DNA from: CAZPXZ01 sp965219495
GTDB taxonomy: Bacteria; Pseudomonadota; Alphaproteobacteria; Rhodobacterales; CAZPXZ01
Direction of reading: 5' to 3'
DNA: 64,000 nt
Assembly (NCBI GenBank): GCA_965219495.1
Contig: OZ244777.1
Span: forward strand, 2,232,001-2,296,000
Notes under the pieces: model-generated
Told to the model about the DNA's origin: nothing
Database searches by the model: none
Seen by the model: only the letters and a program-made list of their open reading frames with translations
Translations under genes and position numbers: made by a program
Shown: positions 43,287-53,069 of the stretch, in pieces
Layout: each line of letters opens with the position of its first letter
How positions within the stretch are numbered: position 1 is the first letter of the stretch

Positions 43287-44555
43287 CTATTCACGATGGG
43301 CCGCGACCGGGAGGGCCTTGAGCCCGCGCAGCACAATGTTGTTGTGGAATGCCGGGTTGCCGTTGAGCAGGCGTATCGAGGAAAACCGCTCCAGCAGCAT
43401 CTCCAGGAAGGCCCTGCCTTCAAGGCGCGCCAGGGGGGCGCCAAGACAATGGTGGATGCCGCGGCCGAACGACAAGTGGCTTCCGCTGCTGCGGCCGACA
43501 TCGAGACGGTCCGGATCTTCGAACACTTCCGGATCTCGATTGGCCGCGCCAAGCAAGATCATTACGCCCTGTCGCTGCCGCAAAGGAAATCCGTTCACCT
43601 CGCAATCCGACAGCGCACGGCGAAAATCCGCTTGCACGGGTGAGTCGAAGCGCAGCAACTCTTCAACCGCCGTGGGAATCAAGCCCGGATCCTCCCTGAG
43701 CCTTTCGAGTTGATCGGGATGACGGAGCAGGGCAAGTGTGCCGTTGCCGATCAGATTGGTGGTTGTCTCGTTACCGGCGACCAGAAGCAACCGCAGCATG
43801 TTCAGCATTTCGCGCTCGGTAAGTTTGTCGCTTGCTTCTTCCGCATGCGCCAAAGCGCTCAAAATATCGTCTCGTGGATCCGCCAGCCGCGCTTCGATGA
43901 TGGGGCGGAAATACCCATCGAGTTCTCTCGCGGCCACCTCGCCGTTCGCCCGTTCTTCGGCGCTGATCGTCGGCTCAAGCATGCGCGCCCGGAGGTTTGA
44001 CCAGACTTTGAATTGCGCCCGATCTTTCGGCGGCACGCCCAGCATCTCGGCGATGACAATCACCGGCAAAGGGCGGGCTAAGGTTTCCATGAGATCGAAA
44101 TTCGATGGATCGTCGATATCATCCAGCAAGTCATTGAGAATACTGCGGATGCGCGGTTCCAGGGATCTGATCGCCCGCGGGGTGAACGCCTTGTTGACAA
44201 GAGACCGCAATCGCTTGTGGTCCGGGGGATCCAGGAACAGCATGGTGAAATCGTCTCGCGACGGCAGGGCGGCGCGCTGCCGGCCCGTCAGTTCCCCCTT
44301 GCGCGGGTCGTTGCTGAAACGCTGGTAGTCGCGCAATATGACATCCGCGTCCGCGTGACGCGTGAAAATCCAGGATTTTGTCAGCCGGCTGCGGTGCACC
44401 GGGTCGCGTGCGCGCAACTCGGAATAAGTGGGGTACGGGTCCTGGGCCATCTCGGCCGACAGCGGATTGTATACCACTCCGCTCTGCCATCGTTCCCGCA
44501 GGAGCATGGCGTTGATCACGGCAGAACGTATCGCCCCTTTCATCGAGAATTTCAT
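43287..44555 (-). CDS. Cytochrome P450 (bacterial class I)
   Basis: 422 aa soluble P450. Heme loop HLSFGRGIHHCLG with the axial Cys, I-helix LVAGNETTTNLIG (acid-alcohol-like ETT), and K-helix ELLRF preceded by the ExxR-type VEELLRFDSPVQADFRRAL are all present. It hydroxylates an unknown small molecule and needs a ferredoxin and reductase, which are not encoded nearby. The ATG at 44555 (MKFSMKG) follows GAGGGAAGGG. It is monocistronic. Confidence 0.92.
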   Translation of the reverse strand: MKFSMKGAIRSAVINAMLLRERWQSGVVYNPLSAEMAQDPYPTYSELRARDPVHRSRLTKSWIFTRHADADVILRDYQRFSNDPRKGELTGRQRAALPSRDDFTMLFLDPPDHKRLRSLVNKAFTPRAIRSLEPRIRSILNDLLDDIDDPSNFDLMETLARPLPVIVIAEMLGVPPKDRAQFKVWSNLRARMLEPTISAEERANGEVAARELDGYFRPIIEARLADPRDDILSALAHAEEASDKLTEREMLNMLRLLLVAGNETTTNLIGNGTLALLRHPDQLERLREDPGLIPTAVEELLRFDSPVQADFRRALSDCEVNGFPLRQRQGVMILLGAANRDPEVFEDPDRLDVGRSSGSHLSFGRGIHHCLGAPLARLEGRAFLEMLLERFSSIRLLNGNPAFHNNIVLRGLKALPVAAHRE

Positions 44556-44956
44556 CGCCCTTCCCTCACAAGACACCGTGTATTTCCGGCCTCCGCCATC
44601 CACTGGGCCAGAGGCTCTCCCGTTACGGAAGAAGCGCCTGTCCGATCGGCCTCCCCTCTATGCTCCCGCGGAAATCTGACGGGAATACGGCTTGCGCTGT
44701 CATCGGTATGCGCCGCTTGCTCCGGCATTCATGATCGCGCCCGCGATGTCTTGCAAGAGTGTAAGATCTGAATCCGCAAAGTCTCGTTTTGGCCGGCGCT
44801 GCTCGGCCATCCATTTGCGCCAAGGATACCTTCGAGTGCGCGCGAGAGTAATTGTTCCTGCCGCAAGAAAGACGATTGTCTCGACCACAAGTTCCAAATC
44901 GGACGTAATCGCATTCCGAATTGGGCGACACAAGAATCCGGATCAGACGTGTATCC
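44556..44956. other. Intergenic region between the P450 and the ATPase remnant
   Basis: 400 bases, no recognisable gene. It should contain the promoter of the minus-strand P450 and of the plus-strand ATPase remnant. Confidence 0.45.
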
Positions 44957-46216
44957 ATGCCGAATCCGACGATCAGCGCAGGCAGCTTTATCGCACGGCA
45001 CGCCGAGCAACGAATTTGCGCGGCGCTCACGGATATCCGCATTGTAGCGATCGTCTGACCGCGCCAATCGGGCAAGACGACGCTCGCCCGCCGGATTGCA
45101 GACAATGATGGCCGACCTTTCATCACGCTCGACGACGAACAGTTCAGGAGGTTCGCGGAAAGCGACCCCGTAGCCTTCATGCGCGATCTGCAGACCGCGG
45201 TAATCGACGAAATCCAGCGCGCGCCCAGCCTCATTCTGGAACTCAAGAAAAGAGTGGATGAATATCCGCGCCCCGGGCGCTACCTGATCACCGGTTCCGT
45301 CGATCTGTTCAGAGGCTCGAACTCTCCTGATTCACTTGCGGGCCGAGTTGAGACGATTGAACTCCTGCCTTTCTCGCAAGCGGAAATTGCCGGCACAGGT
45401 CTCCCGTGTTTCCTTGAACGGGCTTTCTCACCGCGATTTTCCCGGCCTCGCAATATCGGGACCGACGGATGCCTTGATCCAACGCGTCATTTCGGGCGGC
45501 TTTCCCGAAGCCGTTTCCCGCACCGTTCTAGACAGACAACAAGATTGGCTACGCGCCCATGGCCGCGCGTTTGCCGAACGCGATGTTGCCGACATCGCCG
45601 CGGTCGGCAAACGCGACGAATTCGTTCGCCTGATCAACCTTGCGGCCGAGTCTTCCGGCCAGTTGCCGAATGCATCGAATTGGGGAGCGCATTTCGGTGT
45701 TGACGGAAAACTGTCGATCGATGGCTTGCCTTGTTTGAGCATATGTTCTTGGTCCGCCGCATTCTCGCCTGGCGCCGCAACGAACTGAAGCGACTTGTCG
45801 AGGCGCCAAAGCTGCAATTCCTGGATTCTGGAATGCTCGCAGCGCTGAAGCGAGTGGGACCCAAGCAAATCGCAAGGGACCCTCAAAGGCTGGGTCCGCT
45901 TCTTGAGAGTTTTGTATACGGGGAACTTGCCAAGGCCGTATCCCTTACCGGCGAGACAACAACGATACGTCACTGTCGCGACAAGGGTCAGGTTGAATTT
46001 GACCTGGTCCTGGAACGCTCGACGGAGGAAATCGTCGGGATTGAAGTAGAATCAAGCGCTACCGTAAGTCCGAAGGACTGCTGCGGACTCAAGCGCATTG
46101 AAAAAGCGACCGGCGATCGCTTCGTTTGCGGAATCATCCTCCATGACGGCGAGCGCGTTCAGAAAATCGCCCCCAAGCTCTTCGCGATGCCTTTCGAGAT
46201 GCAGTGGGAGGCGTGA
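44957..46216 (+). pseudogene. Dead AAA-family ATPase with DUF4143 domain
   Basis: The frames assemble into an archetypal AAA_14/DUF4143 protein: MPNPTISAGSFIARHAEQR, IVAIV-stop-PRQSGKTTLARR, VIDEIQRAPSL, YLITGSVD, LAGRVETIELLPFSQAEI, ISGGFPEAV, RWLALFEHMFLVRRI, and the nuclease-like tail GQVEFDLVLE...IVGIEVESSA. Lesions: a TGA at 45056-45058 where the Walker A Gly (GGA) should be, a frameshift near 45,425-45,435, and a 1-base loss near 45,706. These proteins are chromosomal, often mobile or toxin-antitoxin-linked, and frequently decay. Confidence 0.88.
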
Positions 46217-47116
46217 AGACATGGAAGCGCATTCGGGTGCGGCCGCAGTCGCAAGGGATTCTCAACCGTTCGGCGTGAAATCGTTCTCGCTCTTCACCCG
46301 GCCATCACCGCGCGATGAAGCCTCCCGACACGTTTCACCATCCAGATGCCGGACGGCATATTCGGCATTTTCCCTGTCATCTGCGCATCCGTTTTCCGAA
46401 ATCCACAGTCCCCCGTCCCGGCGGGAGAAACGTCCCACGATCAGCCAATCTTCGCCACTTTTTCCGATTTTTGCTTGTATTCCAATGACTTGAATTTTTC
46501 TTCCGCACTAGAATTCCGGATCACGCCTCGTTTCGCCGGACGCACTTCCCGAATTTCATGCGGGTTGGCGGGACGCCGAGCCGCCCGTAGTTCTCGAGTT
46601 GTTCCGGCTGGGAATTGCTCGGCCGGCGGAAGCGAGACTTGCTGTCGCCGACGATGCGCGGCGCGAGAGCGGCCACTTGGTCGGCGCTGCGCGCATCGCA
46701 AACGTTTCTCCCGGAAATGCGCACGCCTTCGAGCAACGCCCGGGCGGATGCGGTGCGCTGGCGACAGGCTGTCACCGCGTAGAAGATGTGGGTATCGACG
46801 CGAAATTCGGGCTCATGCCGTACCGGAAACGTCACGCGTGAGATTTTCGTATTGCGAAAAGAGAGAAATGCTCAACCCCCATCTTCGCGGATGGCGACGC
46901 CTGACTCCGGGGGGAACGCGGCCGACTGCCCTTTCCTCCCACCGGACTCCCGCCAGGCTGCGCCGGCGCCAGCCAGCCTGGCGCTCGCGAAGTTCCGTTC
47001 GCGAAATCGGGTGCTGTCCGTGACGCCATTTCGAACTCCCGGGAACCCGAACAGGCCGGGCGCTGGTTCGCTGCCGTTTGCGCCTCGATTTGGTTGCTTC
47101 GACAGATGTCTGGTGA
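46217..47116. other. Region without a recognisable gene
   Basis: 900 bases. The longest candidate is a minus-strand frame at 46521-46835 (104 codons; contains SADQVAALAPRIVGDSKSRF) which I cannot assign and which lacks a convincing ribosome site. Around 46,440-46,510 the sequence is AT-richer. It may be a decayed gene. Confidence 0.4.
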
Positions 47117-47947
47117 TCAGCTGCCGAAGAAGTCGCGCTGTATCACCGCAGTTAGCCAGTCAACGATGACGTTGTAACCCTTTTCCCCGGTCTCTTCCTT
47201 TGCGATCGTCGGATCTCCAATATGCCCGTAAGGAGTATGATCTCTGTAGCTTCTCGTTCCGTAGTAGATGGCGCCACCCGTCTTGATGTGCTCCGGTCCC
47301 TGTATTCTTCGCATCTGTTCGGGAGGCACATAATGCGCGCGTCCGCGCTCGGGATGCACAAGTTCGGGGTGCGTGACCAGCAAGCGTGAAGTTTCTCCTT
47401 CGCCGCCATGGCCTTCGCCCTTCGCCGATGTTTGGACCGTGTGATACACCTCGCTGAGCGGAGCCAGCCAATTGAGCACAACCGCACGCGTATCTTGCCG
47501 CGCGTCGACAATCTCCTGGGCCGACACCATCATCGATGGCAAGTTGCCGTCATGTCCATGAATTAGAACGAAGTCTCGAAAGCCTCCGTCGTAGAGGCTC
47601 ATGCATACTTCAAACAGCAGTCTCTTCAGCGTCCCCGAACGAATGGATACGGTGCCGGGAAAGGCCATGTGAAAGCTGGACGTCCCGAAAGGAATAACCG
47701 GTCCGACAACAACCGGACAATCCATCCTTGCAAGACGCACTGCGGTTCGACGGCAAATCTCCCGCGCCTCCATTGTGTCGGTGCCCAGCGGAAGATGTGG
47801 ACCATGATCTTCGGTTGCCCCAACCGGAATCAGTATCGCCCGGGTTTGATTCAGGGCCTCCTGAACTTCTTCCCCGCTCATTTCCGTCAGCGTCGCTGGC
47901 CCCTTCTGGACGTAAAGAATAGTGTCCTCTTCTTTCCCTACGGACAT
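47117..47947 (-). CDS. Creatininase-family amidohydrolase
   Basis: 276 aa. The metal-binding motif GATEDHGPHLPLGTDT (Glu, His, Asp), LIHGHDGNLPS, and the HGGEGETS motif are the family signature; members open lactam or amide rings (creatinine, mycofactocin peptide, pyrimidine-ring products). The ATG at 47947 has a strong GGAGGG site 4-5 bases upstream; ten extra codons further out are less likely. It is divergent from the plus-strand catabolic island, with inverted-repeat operator-like DNA in between, so it probably belongs to the same regulon. Confidence 0.9.
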   Translation of the reverse strand: MSVGKEEDTILYVQKGPATLTEMSGEEVQEALNQTRAILIPVGATEDHGPHLPLGTDTMEAREICRRTAVRLARMDCPVVVGPVIPFGTSSFHMAFPGTVSIRSGTLKRLLFEVCMSLYDGGFRDFVLIHGHDGNLPSMMVSAQEIVDARQDTRAVVLNWLAPLSEVYHTVQTSAKGEGHGGEGETSRLLVTHPELVHPERGRAHYVPPEQMRRIQGPEHIKTGGAIYYGTRSYRDHTPYGHIGDPTIAKEETGEKGYNVIVDWLTAVIQRDFFGS

Positions 47948-48580
47948 GGTTCCCTCCGAACGTTTCGCCGCCGTCATCTGCGGCGAGGAGACTTGTCACT
48001 GGCAACTGAAGTCGAATTATCCAGTTTCCAGACGAGTATTCGTGCAGATTTTGGAATTTTTGTCAAGGAACTTGACAGATCGTCAAGCTTGAATTATCCT
48101 CGACCCCAGCCCTGACGACATGATCCATCGAGTCGAATGAGGAGTGAGTGATGAGCGGTCAAGACGGCCGCAGTCGATTCGAAAGCAGCTGCTCGGCGCT
48201 GCGTTTGCTCCCGGCCAAATCTCATTTGCCGACAGTCGAAATCGCGAAATCTTGGCTGACCCGTTGTCAGGCGGATAGGAAGTGGAATACGGGACCGGCC
48301 CTCGACGGAAAAGATGAGGCGCGCAGTTGGCTCGTCGGCGGACCGGGAAAGCCAACGCCGGACCCGATTGAAATGTCGATGACAGGCGCCGCCCGCAAGG
48401 ACTTGTTCGGGTTCGGTCCCGCCGATGTCGATCGAGTGGACATCGTCGGAACCCGCCACTTCGACGATTGCAGTCGTCTGGCCGGCGGGTTTGAAGCGAG
48501 TCTTTACCACTGGACGGCCTCGAGCGGTCGAGAGCCGCCGCGACACAGAGGAAATTCCGGTTGCGAGAAGCAGGTTCGTG
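47948..48580. other. Divergent regulatory interval
   Basis: 630 bases between the creatininase-type gene and the regulator. It contains the inverted repeats at 48061-48092. Bases ~48,150-48,580 have open frames on both strands with no family likeness; either a lost gene or a long leader. Confidence 0.45.
48061..48092. promoter_or_regulatory. Overlapping inverted repeats, probable operator
   Basis: TGTCAAG-GAA-CTTGACA (48061-48077) is a perfect 7-bp-arm palindrome. Its right arm is shared with CTTGAC-AGATC-GTCAAG (48071-48087), and TCAAGCTTGA (48083-48092) adds a third. Four CTTGA half-sites are thus packed on alternating strands in 32 bp, just downstream of an AT-rich run (GGAATTTTTG). This is the layout of a cooperative dimeric repressor or activator site between divergent units. 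Confidence 0.65.
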
Positions 48581-49291
48581 ATGCAGGGCGCTGACAAGGG
48601 GAACAATACGAAGGATTCGGAGTGGCAAGCTACGCTTCCCTTGCTACGACAATTCGCCAAGGCGATTGAACGCATGTTCGCTCCGAATTGCGAGGTCGTG
48701 ATTCATGACTTCTCGAACCTCGAACATTCAATCATTCACCTGGAAGGGGGACTGAGCGATCGCTCCATCGGCGGCGCCGCAACGGATCTCCTGCTGAGGC
48801 GGGTGCGCGCCGGCGAGACCGGAGAGGATCTTTACAACTATCGGAACGAACTCCCGAACAACCGGTTGTTGAAGTCAAGCACGATCTTCCTGCGGAATCA
48901 AGACGGGGAAGCGTATGGAGCGTTGTGCATAAATTATGACATGAGCGCCTTTTTGCGGTTTCAGAAGGTCTTGGGCGAATTCACCAGTGTCGAAAACGAG
49001 AATTCGGTTCGAGAAAGACTTTCCGATGACGTGCATCAGACAATCAGCGGGATCATTTCGGACACGATCGAGGAAACGGGCATCGGCGGCGCGGTTTTGA
49101 CCCGGGAAGAAAAGGTGAATCTCATCGCCCGACTGGAAGAAAGAGGCGTTTTTCAGGTGAAGAATGCAGCGCCCATCGTCGCGGACAAATTCGGGTTCAG
49201 CAGGGCGACCATTTACAACTATCTCCAAGAGGCGCGCGGCGAAAAGGCGCAGCGGAGCGGCAATGCAGGCCGACGGAAACAATCGAACTGA
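48581..49291 (+). CDS. YheO/DauR-type transcriptional regulator (PAS-like plus HTH)
   Basis: 236 aa. The N-terminal YheO-like PAS domain (~20-130: IERMFAPNCEVVIHDFSNLEHSI, then RLLKSSTIFLRNQDGEAYGALCINYD) senses a small ligand. The C-terminal helix-turn-helix of the HTH_22 type (REEKVNLIARLEERGVFQVKNAAPIVADKFGFSRATIYNYLQEAR) binds DNA. DauR-type members control D-amino-acid catabolism. The ATG at 48581 is where the conserved domain begins; upstream codons in frame are not family-like. It is the first gene of the plus-strand catabolic island. Confidence 0.88.
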   Translation: MQGADKGNNTKDSEWQATLPLLRQFAKAIERMFAPNCEVVIHDFSNLEHSIIHLEGGLSDRSIGGAATDLLLRRVRAGETGEDLYNYRNELPNNRLLKSSTIFLRNQDGEAYGALCINYDMSAFLRFQKVLGEFTSVENENSVRERLSDDVHQTISGIISDTIEETGIGGAVLTREEKVNLIARLEERGVFQVKNAAPIVADKFGFSRATIYNYLQEARGEKAQRSGNAGRRKQSN

Positions 49292-49344
49292 GCGTAAGGG
49301 AGTTGACGCCATGCATCGCGCACATTCGGCCGGTTTGGTGTGAA

Positions 49345-49761
49345 ATGACCGAATTTGAAACTGTTCTGAGCAAGCAGGCGCCACAACCCTCAAGCGCCTA
49401 CAGTCAAGGAATCTGCTGGGGCGATTTTCTCGTGACATCCGGATACCTCGGAACAAGTCCCGATGGGTCCGGCGTGGTGAAGGGCGGATTTGAAGCGGAA
49501 CTGCGTCAAGCGCTGGATAACGTCACATCCGTCCTGACCGCTGGGGGGTGTTCCTGGTCGGACGTAATCCGCATCAATGTTTCGCTGACGGATATCGCAA
49601 AGTTCAGTGAGATGGATCGAATATTCCGGGAATACGCCCGCCCACCCTATCCAACTCGGAACACGATAGGAATCAAGGAATTATGGGGAGGAGCGCTGGT
49701 TGGAATTGATGTCCTGGCAGTCAGACGGAGCGGTTCCGCAGGTAGGGATTCGAACGAATGA
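49345..49761 (+). CDS. ridA: RidA-family (YjgF/Rid) deaminase
   Basis: 138 aa Rid-fold protein. SSAYSQGICWGDFLVTSG at the N-terminus, the conserved Arg in PTRNTIGI, and VGIDVLAVR at the end are present. Rid enzymes hydrolyse reactive enamines/imines to ketones, a step expected after oxidation of amines. The ATG at 49345 is favoured over an ATG 14 codons upstream. Its stop overlaps the next start (ATGA). Confidence 0.88.
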   Translation: MTEFETVLSKQAPQPSSAYSQGICWGDFLVTSGYLGTSPDGSGVVKGGFEAELRQALDNVTSVLTAGGCSWSDVIRINVSLTDIAKFSEMDRIFREYARPPYPTRNTIGIKELWGGALVGIDVLAVRRSGSAGRDSNE

Positions 49762-50999
49762 TCGGGAGAAGATCCGACCGGCAGGCGTCGGAAGTCTTGT
49801 CATCTTTCGAACCCGGCGAGGTCATCAAGCTTACGCAACAGTTGATCGCCATTCCTTCTCCGCTCTGGCATGAAACTGGGGTCGCCGAATGGATTGCAGA
49901 CTGGATGCAAGCCCGGGGATTTTCGGTCGAATTACAAACCGTGCCGCTCGCCGGAAATGAAACCACGAGTCAGGCGATAGGCACGCTCAAGGGCGACGGG
50001 TCCGGCAAGACTCTGATGCTTTGCGGCCACACCGACACATCCGATTGGAATGGCGAGCCCTATCGCGAAAGCGAGTGGCGCTTTGATCCTTATGGAGGCG
50101 AGATCGCGGAAGGAAAGCTCTACGGCCTCGGCGCCATCAACATGAAGGCGGGCGTGGCCTCCATCATGATGGCGGCCGACGCCGTCCGCCGAACCGGCAG
50201 ACCTCTGAAAGGAGATCTGGTGGTGGCATGCGTGGCTGCGGAGACCGGCGGGGGAGTCGGCGCCGTTCACCTGGTGAACTCGGGATTCAGACCCGACGAT
50301 TGCATCGTCACGGAGGCAAGCAACCTGGATGTCGGCGTGGTTTCCGTCGGTTATGTTCAGGGCAAGGTTCGTGTTCAGGGAGAATTCAGGGCGCGCTTCC
50401 CCTATATCAATCCAATCGAAAAGGCCGCCAAGGTCATCTCCGCATTTGGTCCTGCCTACGAGCCCCTCAAACCCGCTGCGGAGGGTGGATGGCTCCGCTT
50501 CGACCCGCACCCCCTTATTCCGGGTTATCCGCGCATGGCCGCGCGAGGCATCGAACATTTCCAGGACGTGACAACCGTCAGTTTCGATCTTCGCATTGTT
50601 CCAGGCATGAGCGAAGCGGAAGTCTGCAAGGACTTGCGGGAATTGCTTGATTCAGTTTCGGAATCGGACCCCGATTTCCAGTACGAATTGGTGGTGCCGA
50701 TGAACGACCGGCAGCCCAACATGCCTGCAAGAGAGGCAACCGATGTCAATGAACCGGTTGTTGTGGAACTCGTTGCGGCGCATTCCCACGTTCTGGGTCA
50801 CGAGCCACCGGTCGGCGCCGGTCACAGGATTGGCGCAACCGCTGACACCTGCCACTTCAAAGGAGCCGGCATTACCTGCGTAGAATACGGTCCGGGCTAC
50901 ATCCCGACCTGGCCGATGGTCGATGAATGCATCGAAGTCGATCAGATTGTCGCGGCGACAAGGACATTGGCTTTAACCGCTGCGGCAATGGTTGCTTGA
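49758..50999 (+). CDS. M20-family metallopeptidase/deacylase (ArgE/DapE type), divergent active site
   Basis: 413 aa with the M20 catalytic fold and an inserted dimerisation domain. The first ligand motif GHTDTSDW is intact. The bridging Asp of GRGAxDMK is Asn (GLGAINMKAG), the catalytic Glu of the EE pair is Ala (CVAAETGGG), and the C-terminal His region reads GYIPTWPMVDE. Some M20 subfamilies do have Asn at the second site, so activity is possible but unusual. In the pathway it could cleave an N-acyl or N-carbamoyl bond. ATGA overlap with ridA. Confidence 0.82.
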   Translation: MIGRRSDRQASEVLSSFEPGEVIKLTQQLIAIPSPLWHETGVAEWIADWMQARGFSVELQTVPLAGNETTSQAIGTLKGDGSGKTLMLCGHTDTSDWNGEPYRESEWRFDPYGGEIAEGKLYGLGAINMKAGVASIMMAADAVRRTGRPLKGDLVVACVAAETGGGVGAVHLVNSGFRPDDCIVTEASNLDVGVVSVGYVQGKVRVQGEFRARFPYINPIEKAAKVISAFGPAYEPLKPAAEGGWLRFDPHPLIPGYPRMAARGIEHFQDVTTVSFDLRIVPGMSEAEVCKDLRELLDSVSESDPDFQYELVVPMNDRQPNMPAREATDVNEPVVVELVAAHSHVLGHEPPVGAGHRIGATADTCHFKGAGITCVEYGPGYIPTWPMVDECIEVDQIVAATRTLALTAAAMVA

Positions 51000-51043
51000 T
51001 CTTCTGCAAGGCCCGGCAATTATAGAATTGTACGGACGAGGAA

Positions 51044-52027
51044 ATGAACAAAGAACAGATCCCGCCAGCGAAGATTCTCGACATCTACGCTCGGGTCCTG
51101 CGAATCCGACGATTCGAAGAACGGGTCGGCCAGTTGTTTTCCCAGGGCCAATTGCCCGGATTTGTCCATCTGTACATTGGAGAAGAAGCCGTGGCGGCAG
51201 GCGTTTGCGCATCGCTTCGCGACGATGACTACATCGTCAGCACGCATCGCGGACATGGCCATGTCATCGCCAAGGGAGGCGATATCGATCGCATGATGGC
51301 GGAATTGTTCGGGAAATCGGGCGGGTATTGCAAGGGAAAGGGCGGCTCCATGCATATCGCCGATTTCGACATCGGAATTCTCGGCGCGTGCGGCATTGTC
51401 GGAGGCGGAATCCCGATTGCGACGGGTGCGGCGCTGAGCGCTTCCTACCGGAATACGGACCAAGTCGCCGTCAGCTTCTTCGGCGACGGCGCGGCGAACG
51501 AAGGCAGTTTTCACGAATCGCTCAATCTTGCCTCAACTCTTCGCCTTCCCGTCTTGTTCGTGTGCGAAAACAACCAGTACGGCGAGTTCACGCCGGCCGA
51601 AAAGGCGATGAACATCAAGGATATTGCCGAAAGGGCGGCGGGTTACGGAATTGACGGTGTCATTGCTGACGGTTCGAACCCGCTGGCGATGTACGAAGTA
51701 TCCGTCAAGGCTGTCGAGAAAGCTCGCAATGGCGACGGACCTTCGCTGATCGAAGCAAAGACGCATCGGCGCGGCGATCACGCGGAAGGGGAATCGGCCT
51801 TTCTCGCAGGACAGAACTACCGGCCGGAGCCCGAGCGCATGGCGGCAGCAGAAAAGGATCCGCTCGTCATTCTTGAAACGGCCATTGCCAGTCGCGGAAT
51901 TGCCTCTGCGGAGGAATTGAACGAGTTGAACGCGCGAACTCGAACAGCGGTGGCGAATGCAATCGAGTTTGCGCGCAATAGCCCTGAGCCGGAAATCGAG
52001 ACGGCGCTTTCCGACATGTGGGCGTGA
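51044..52027 (+). CDS. 2-oxoacid dehydrogenase E1 alpha subunit (AcoA/PdhA type)
   Basis: 327 aa. ThDP-binding motif from GDGAANEGSFHESLN to CENNQYGEFTP is complete; the phosphorylation-type loop AKGGSMH (GKGGSMHI) and the N-terminal RIRRFEERV are typical of acetoin/branched-chain E1 alpha. It decarboxylates a 2-oxoacid or cleaves a diketone and passes the acyl group to lipoate together with E1 beta. It is 44 bases after the M20 gene and 40 before E1 beta. Confidence 0.93.
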   Translation: MNKEQIPPAKILDIYARVLRIRRFEERVGQLFSQGQLPGFVHLYIGEEAVAAGVCASLRDDDYIVSTHRGHGHVIAKGGDIDRMMAELFGKSGGYCKGKGGSMHIADFDIGILGACGIVGGGIPIATGAALSASYRNTDQVAVSFFGDGAANEGSFHESLNLASTLRLPVLFVCENNQYGEFTPAEKAMNIKDIAERAAGYGIDGVIADGSNPLAMYEVSVKAVEKARNGDGPSLIEAKTHRRGDHAEGESAFLAGQNYRPEPERMAAAEKDPLVILETAIASRGIASAEELNELNARTRTAVANAIEFARNSPEPEIETALSDMWA

Positions 52028-52067
52028 GACAGGTCGACCCGGAGGTCATCGCGGGAGTCAAGTAGTC

Positions 52068-53033
52068 GTGCCAAGGAAGACGTACATTACGGCGATCAAT
52101 GAAGCGCTCCGGGAAGAAATGCGCCGTGACGAAACCGTCTTCTTGATGGGCGAAGATGTCCGCATCGGTGTCTTCGCCGGGACGCGGGGACTGCACGAGG
52201 TGTTCGGCGGCCAACGTGTGATCGACACGCCAATTTCTGAACTGGCGGTCGCCGGGGCAGGCGTGGGCGCGGCGGTCACGGGACTGCGGCCGGTAGTCGA
52301 TCTCATGTTCGGCACGTTCCTTTACCTCGCATTCGATCAGATCGCCAATCAGGCGGGCGCGATGCGGTACATGTTTGGCGGCCAGACCAAAGTGCCGATC
52401 GTATTCATGGCGCAAAACGGTGGCGGGATTGGCGCCGGGGCGCATCATAGCCAATCGGTCCACCCCTATTTCATGCACATGCCATTGATAAAGGTCGTGG
52501 CGCCAAGCACGCCATACGATGTCAAGGGCCTGCTGAAATCCGCGATCCGCGACGATAATCCCGTAGTCTTTCTCAATCAGCTTTCCCTGGGAGGAAAACG
52601 CGGAGAGGTGCCCGACGAGGAGTACCTGATTCCGCTATCCAAAGGCGACATCAAGCGCGCCGGGTCCGACGTCACCATCTGTTGCGCCGGACTGATGCTC
52701 CACCATGCGCTGGATGCCGCCAAACGCCTTGAGGCCGAGGGAATCGATGTTGAGGTGATCGACCTGCGGACGCTTTCACCCTGGGATGAGAACCTGGTCC
52801 TGCAAAGCGTCGCGAAGACGAGACGGTTCGTAGCCGTCGACGAAAGTTCTCCTACTTGCGGCGCAGCGAGCGAATGGGCGGCGACCGTAGCGGAAAAGGC
52901 GTTTGGCGATCTTCGCTCTCCCGTGCAGAGAGTGAGCAGCAAGCCGGTGCCCATTCCGTTCAGTCCGGCGCTCGAAAAGGCAGTCATTCCTTCGGTTGAT
53001 AGAATCGTCGCCGCCGTGAAACGAACGATGTGA
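52068..53033 (+). CDS. 2-oxoacid dehydrogenase E1 beta subunit (AcoB/PdhB type)
   Basis: 321 aa. TYITAINEALREEMRRDETVFLMGEDV, the catalytic-loop Glu region DTPISELAVAGAGVGAA, and the C-terminal transketolase domain (IDLRTLSPWDENLV, VDESSPTCG) are standard. Start GTG at 52068 preceded by GGGAG; the frame upstream overlaps E1 alpha in another frame. Forms the alpha2beta2 E1 with the previous gene. Confidence 0.93.
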   Translation: MPRKTYITAINEALREEMRRDETVFLMGEDVRIGVFAGTRGLHEVFGGQRVIDTPISELAVAGAGVGAAVTGLRPVVDLMFGTFLYLAFDQIANQAGAMRYMFGGQTKVPIVFMAQNGGGIGAGAHHSQSVHPYFMHMPLIKVVAPSTPYDVKGLLKSAIRDDNPVVFLNQLSLGGKRGEVPDEEYLIPLSKGDIKRAGSDVTICCAGLMLHHALDAAKRLEAEGIDVEVIDLRTLSPWDENLVLQSVAKTRRFVAVDESSPTCGAASEWAATVAEKAFGDLRSPVQRVSSKPVPIPFSPALEKAVIPSVDRIVAAVKRTM

Positions 53034-53069
53034 CGCGCTTCTCGTGTGAGCAAGCCAGGGAATAGCCAG

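Noticed and set aside
46521..46835. 104-codon minus-strand frame
   Set aside because: No recognisable domain or start signal; could be a decayed gene but cannot be supported.
48094..48675. Opposed open frames upstream of the regulator
   Set aside because: Both strands are open in the same interval, a GC artefact; the conserved regulator starts at 48581.
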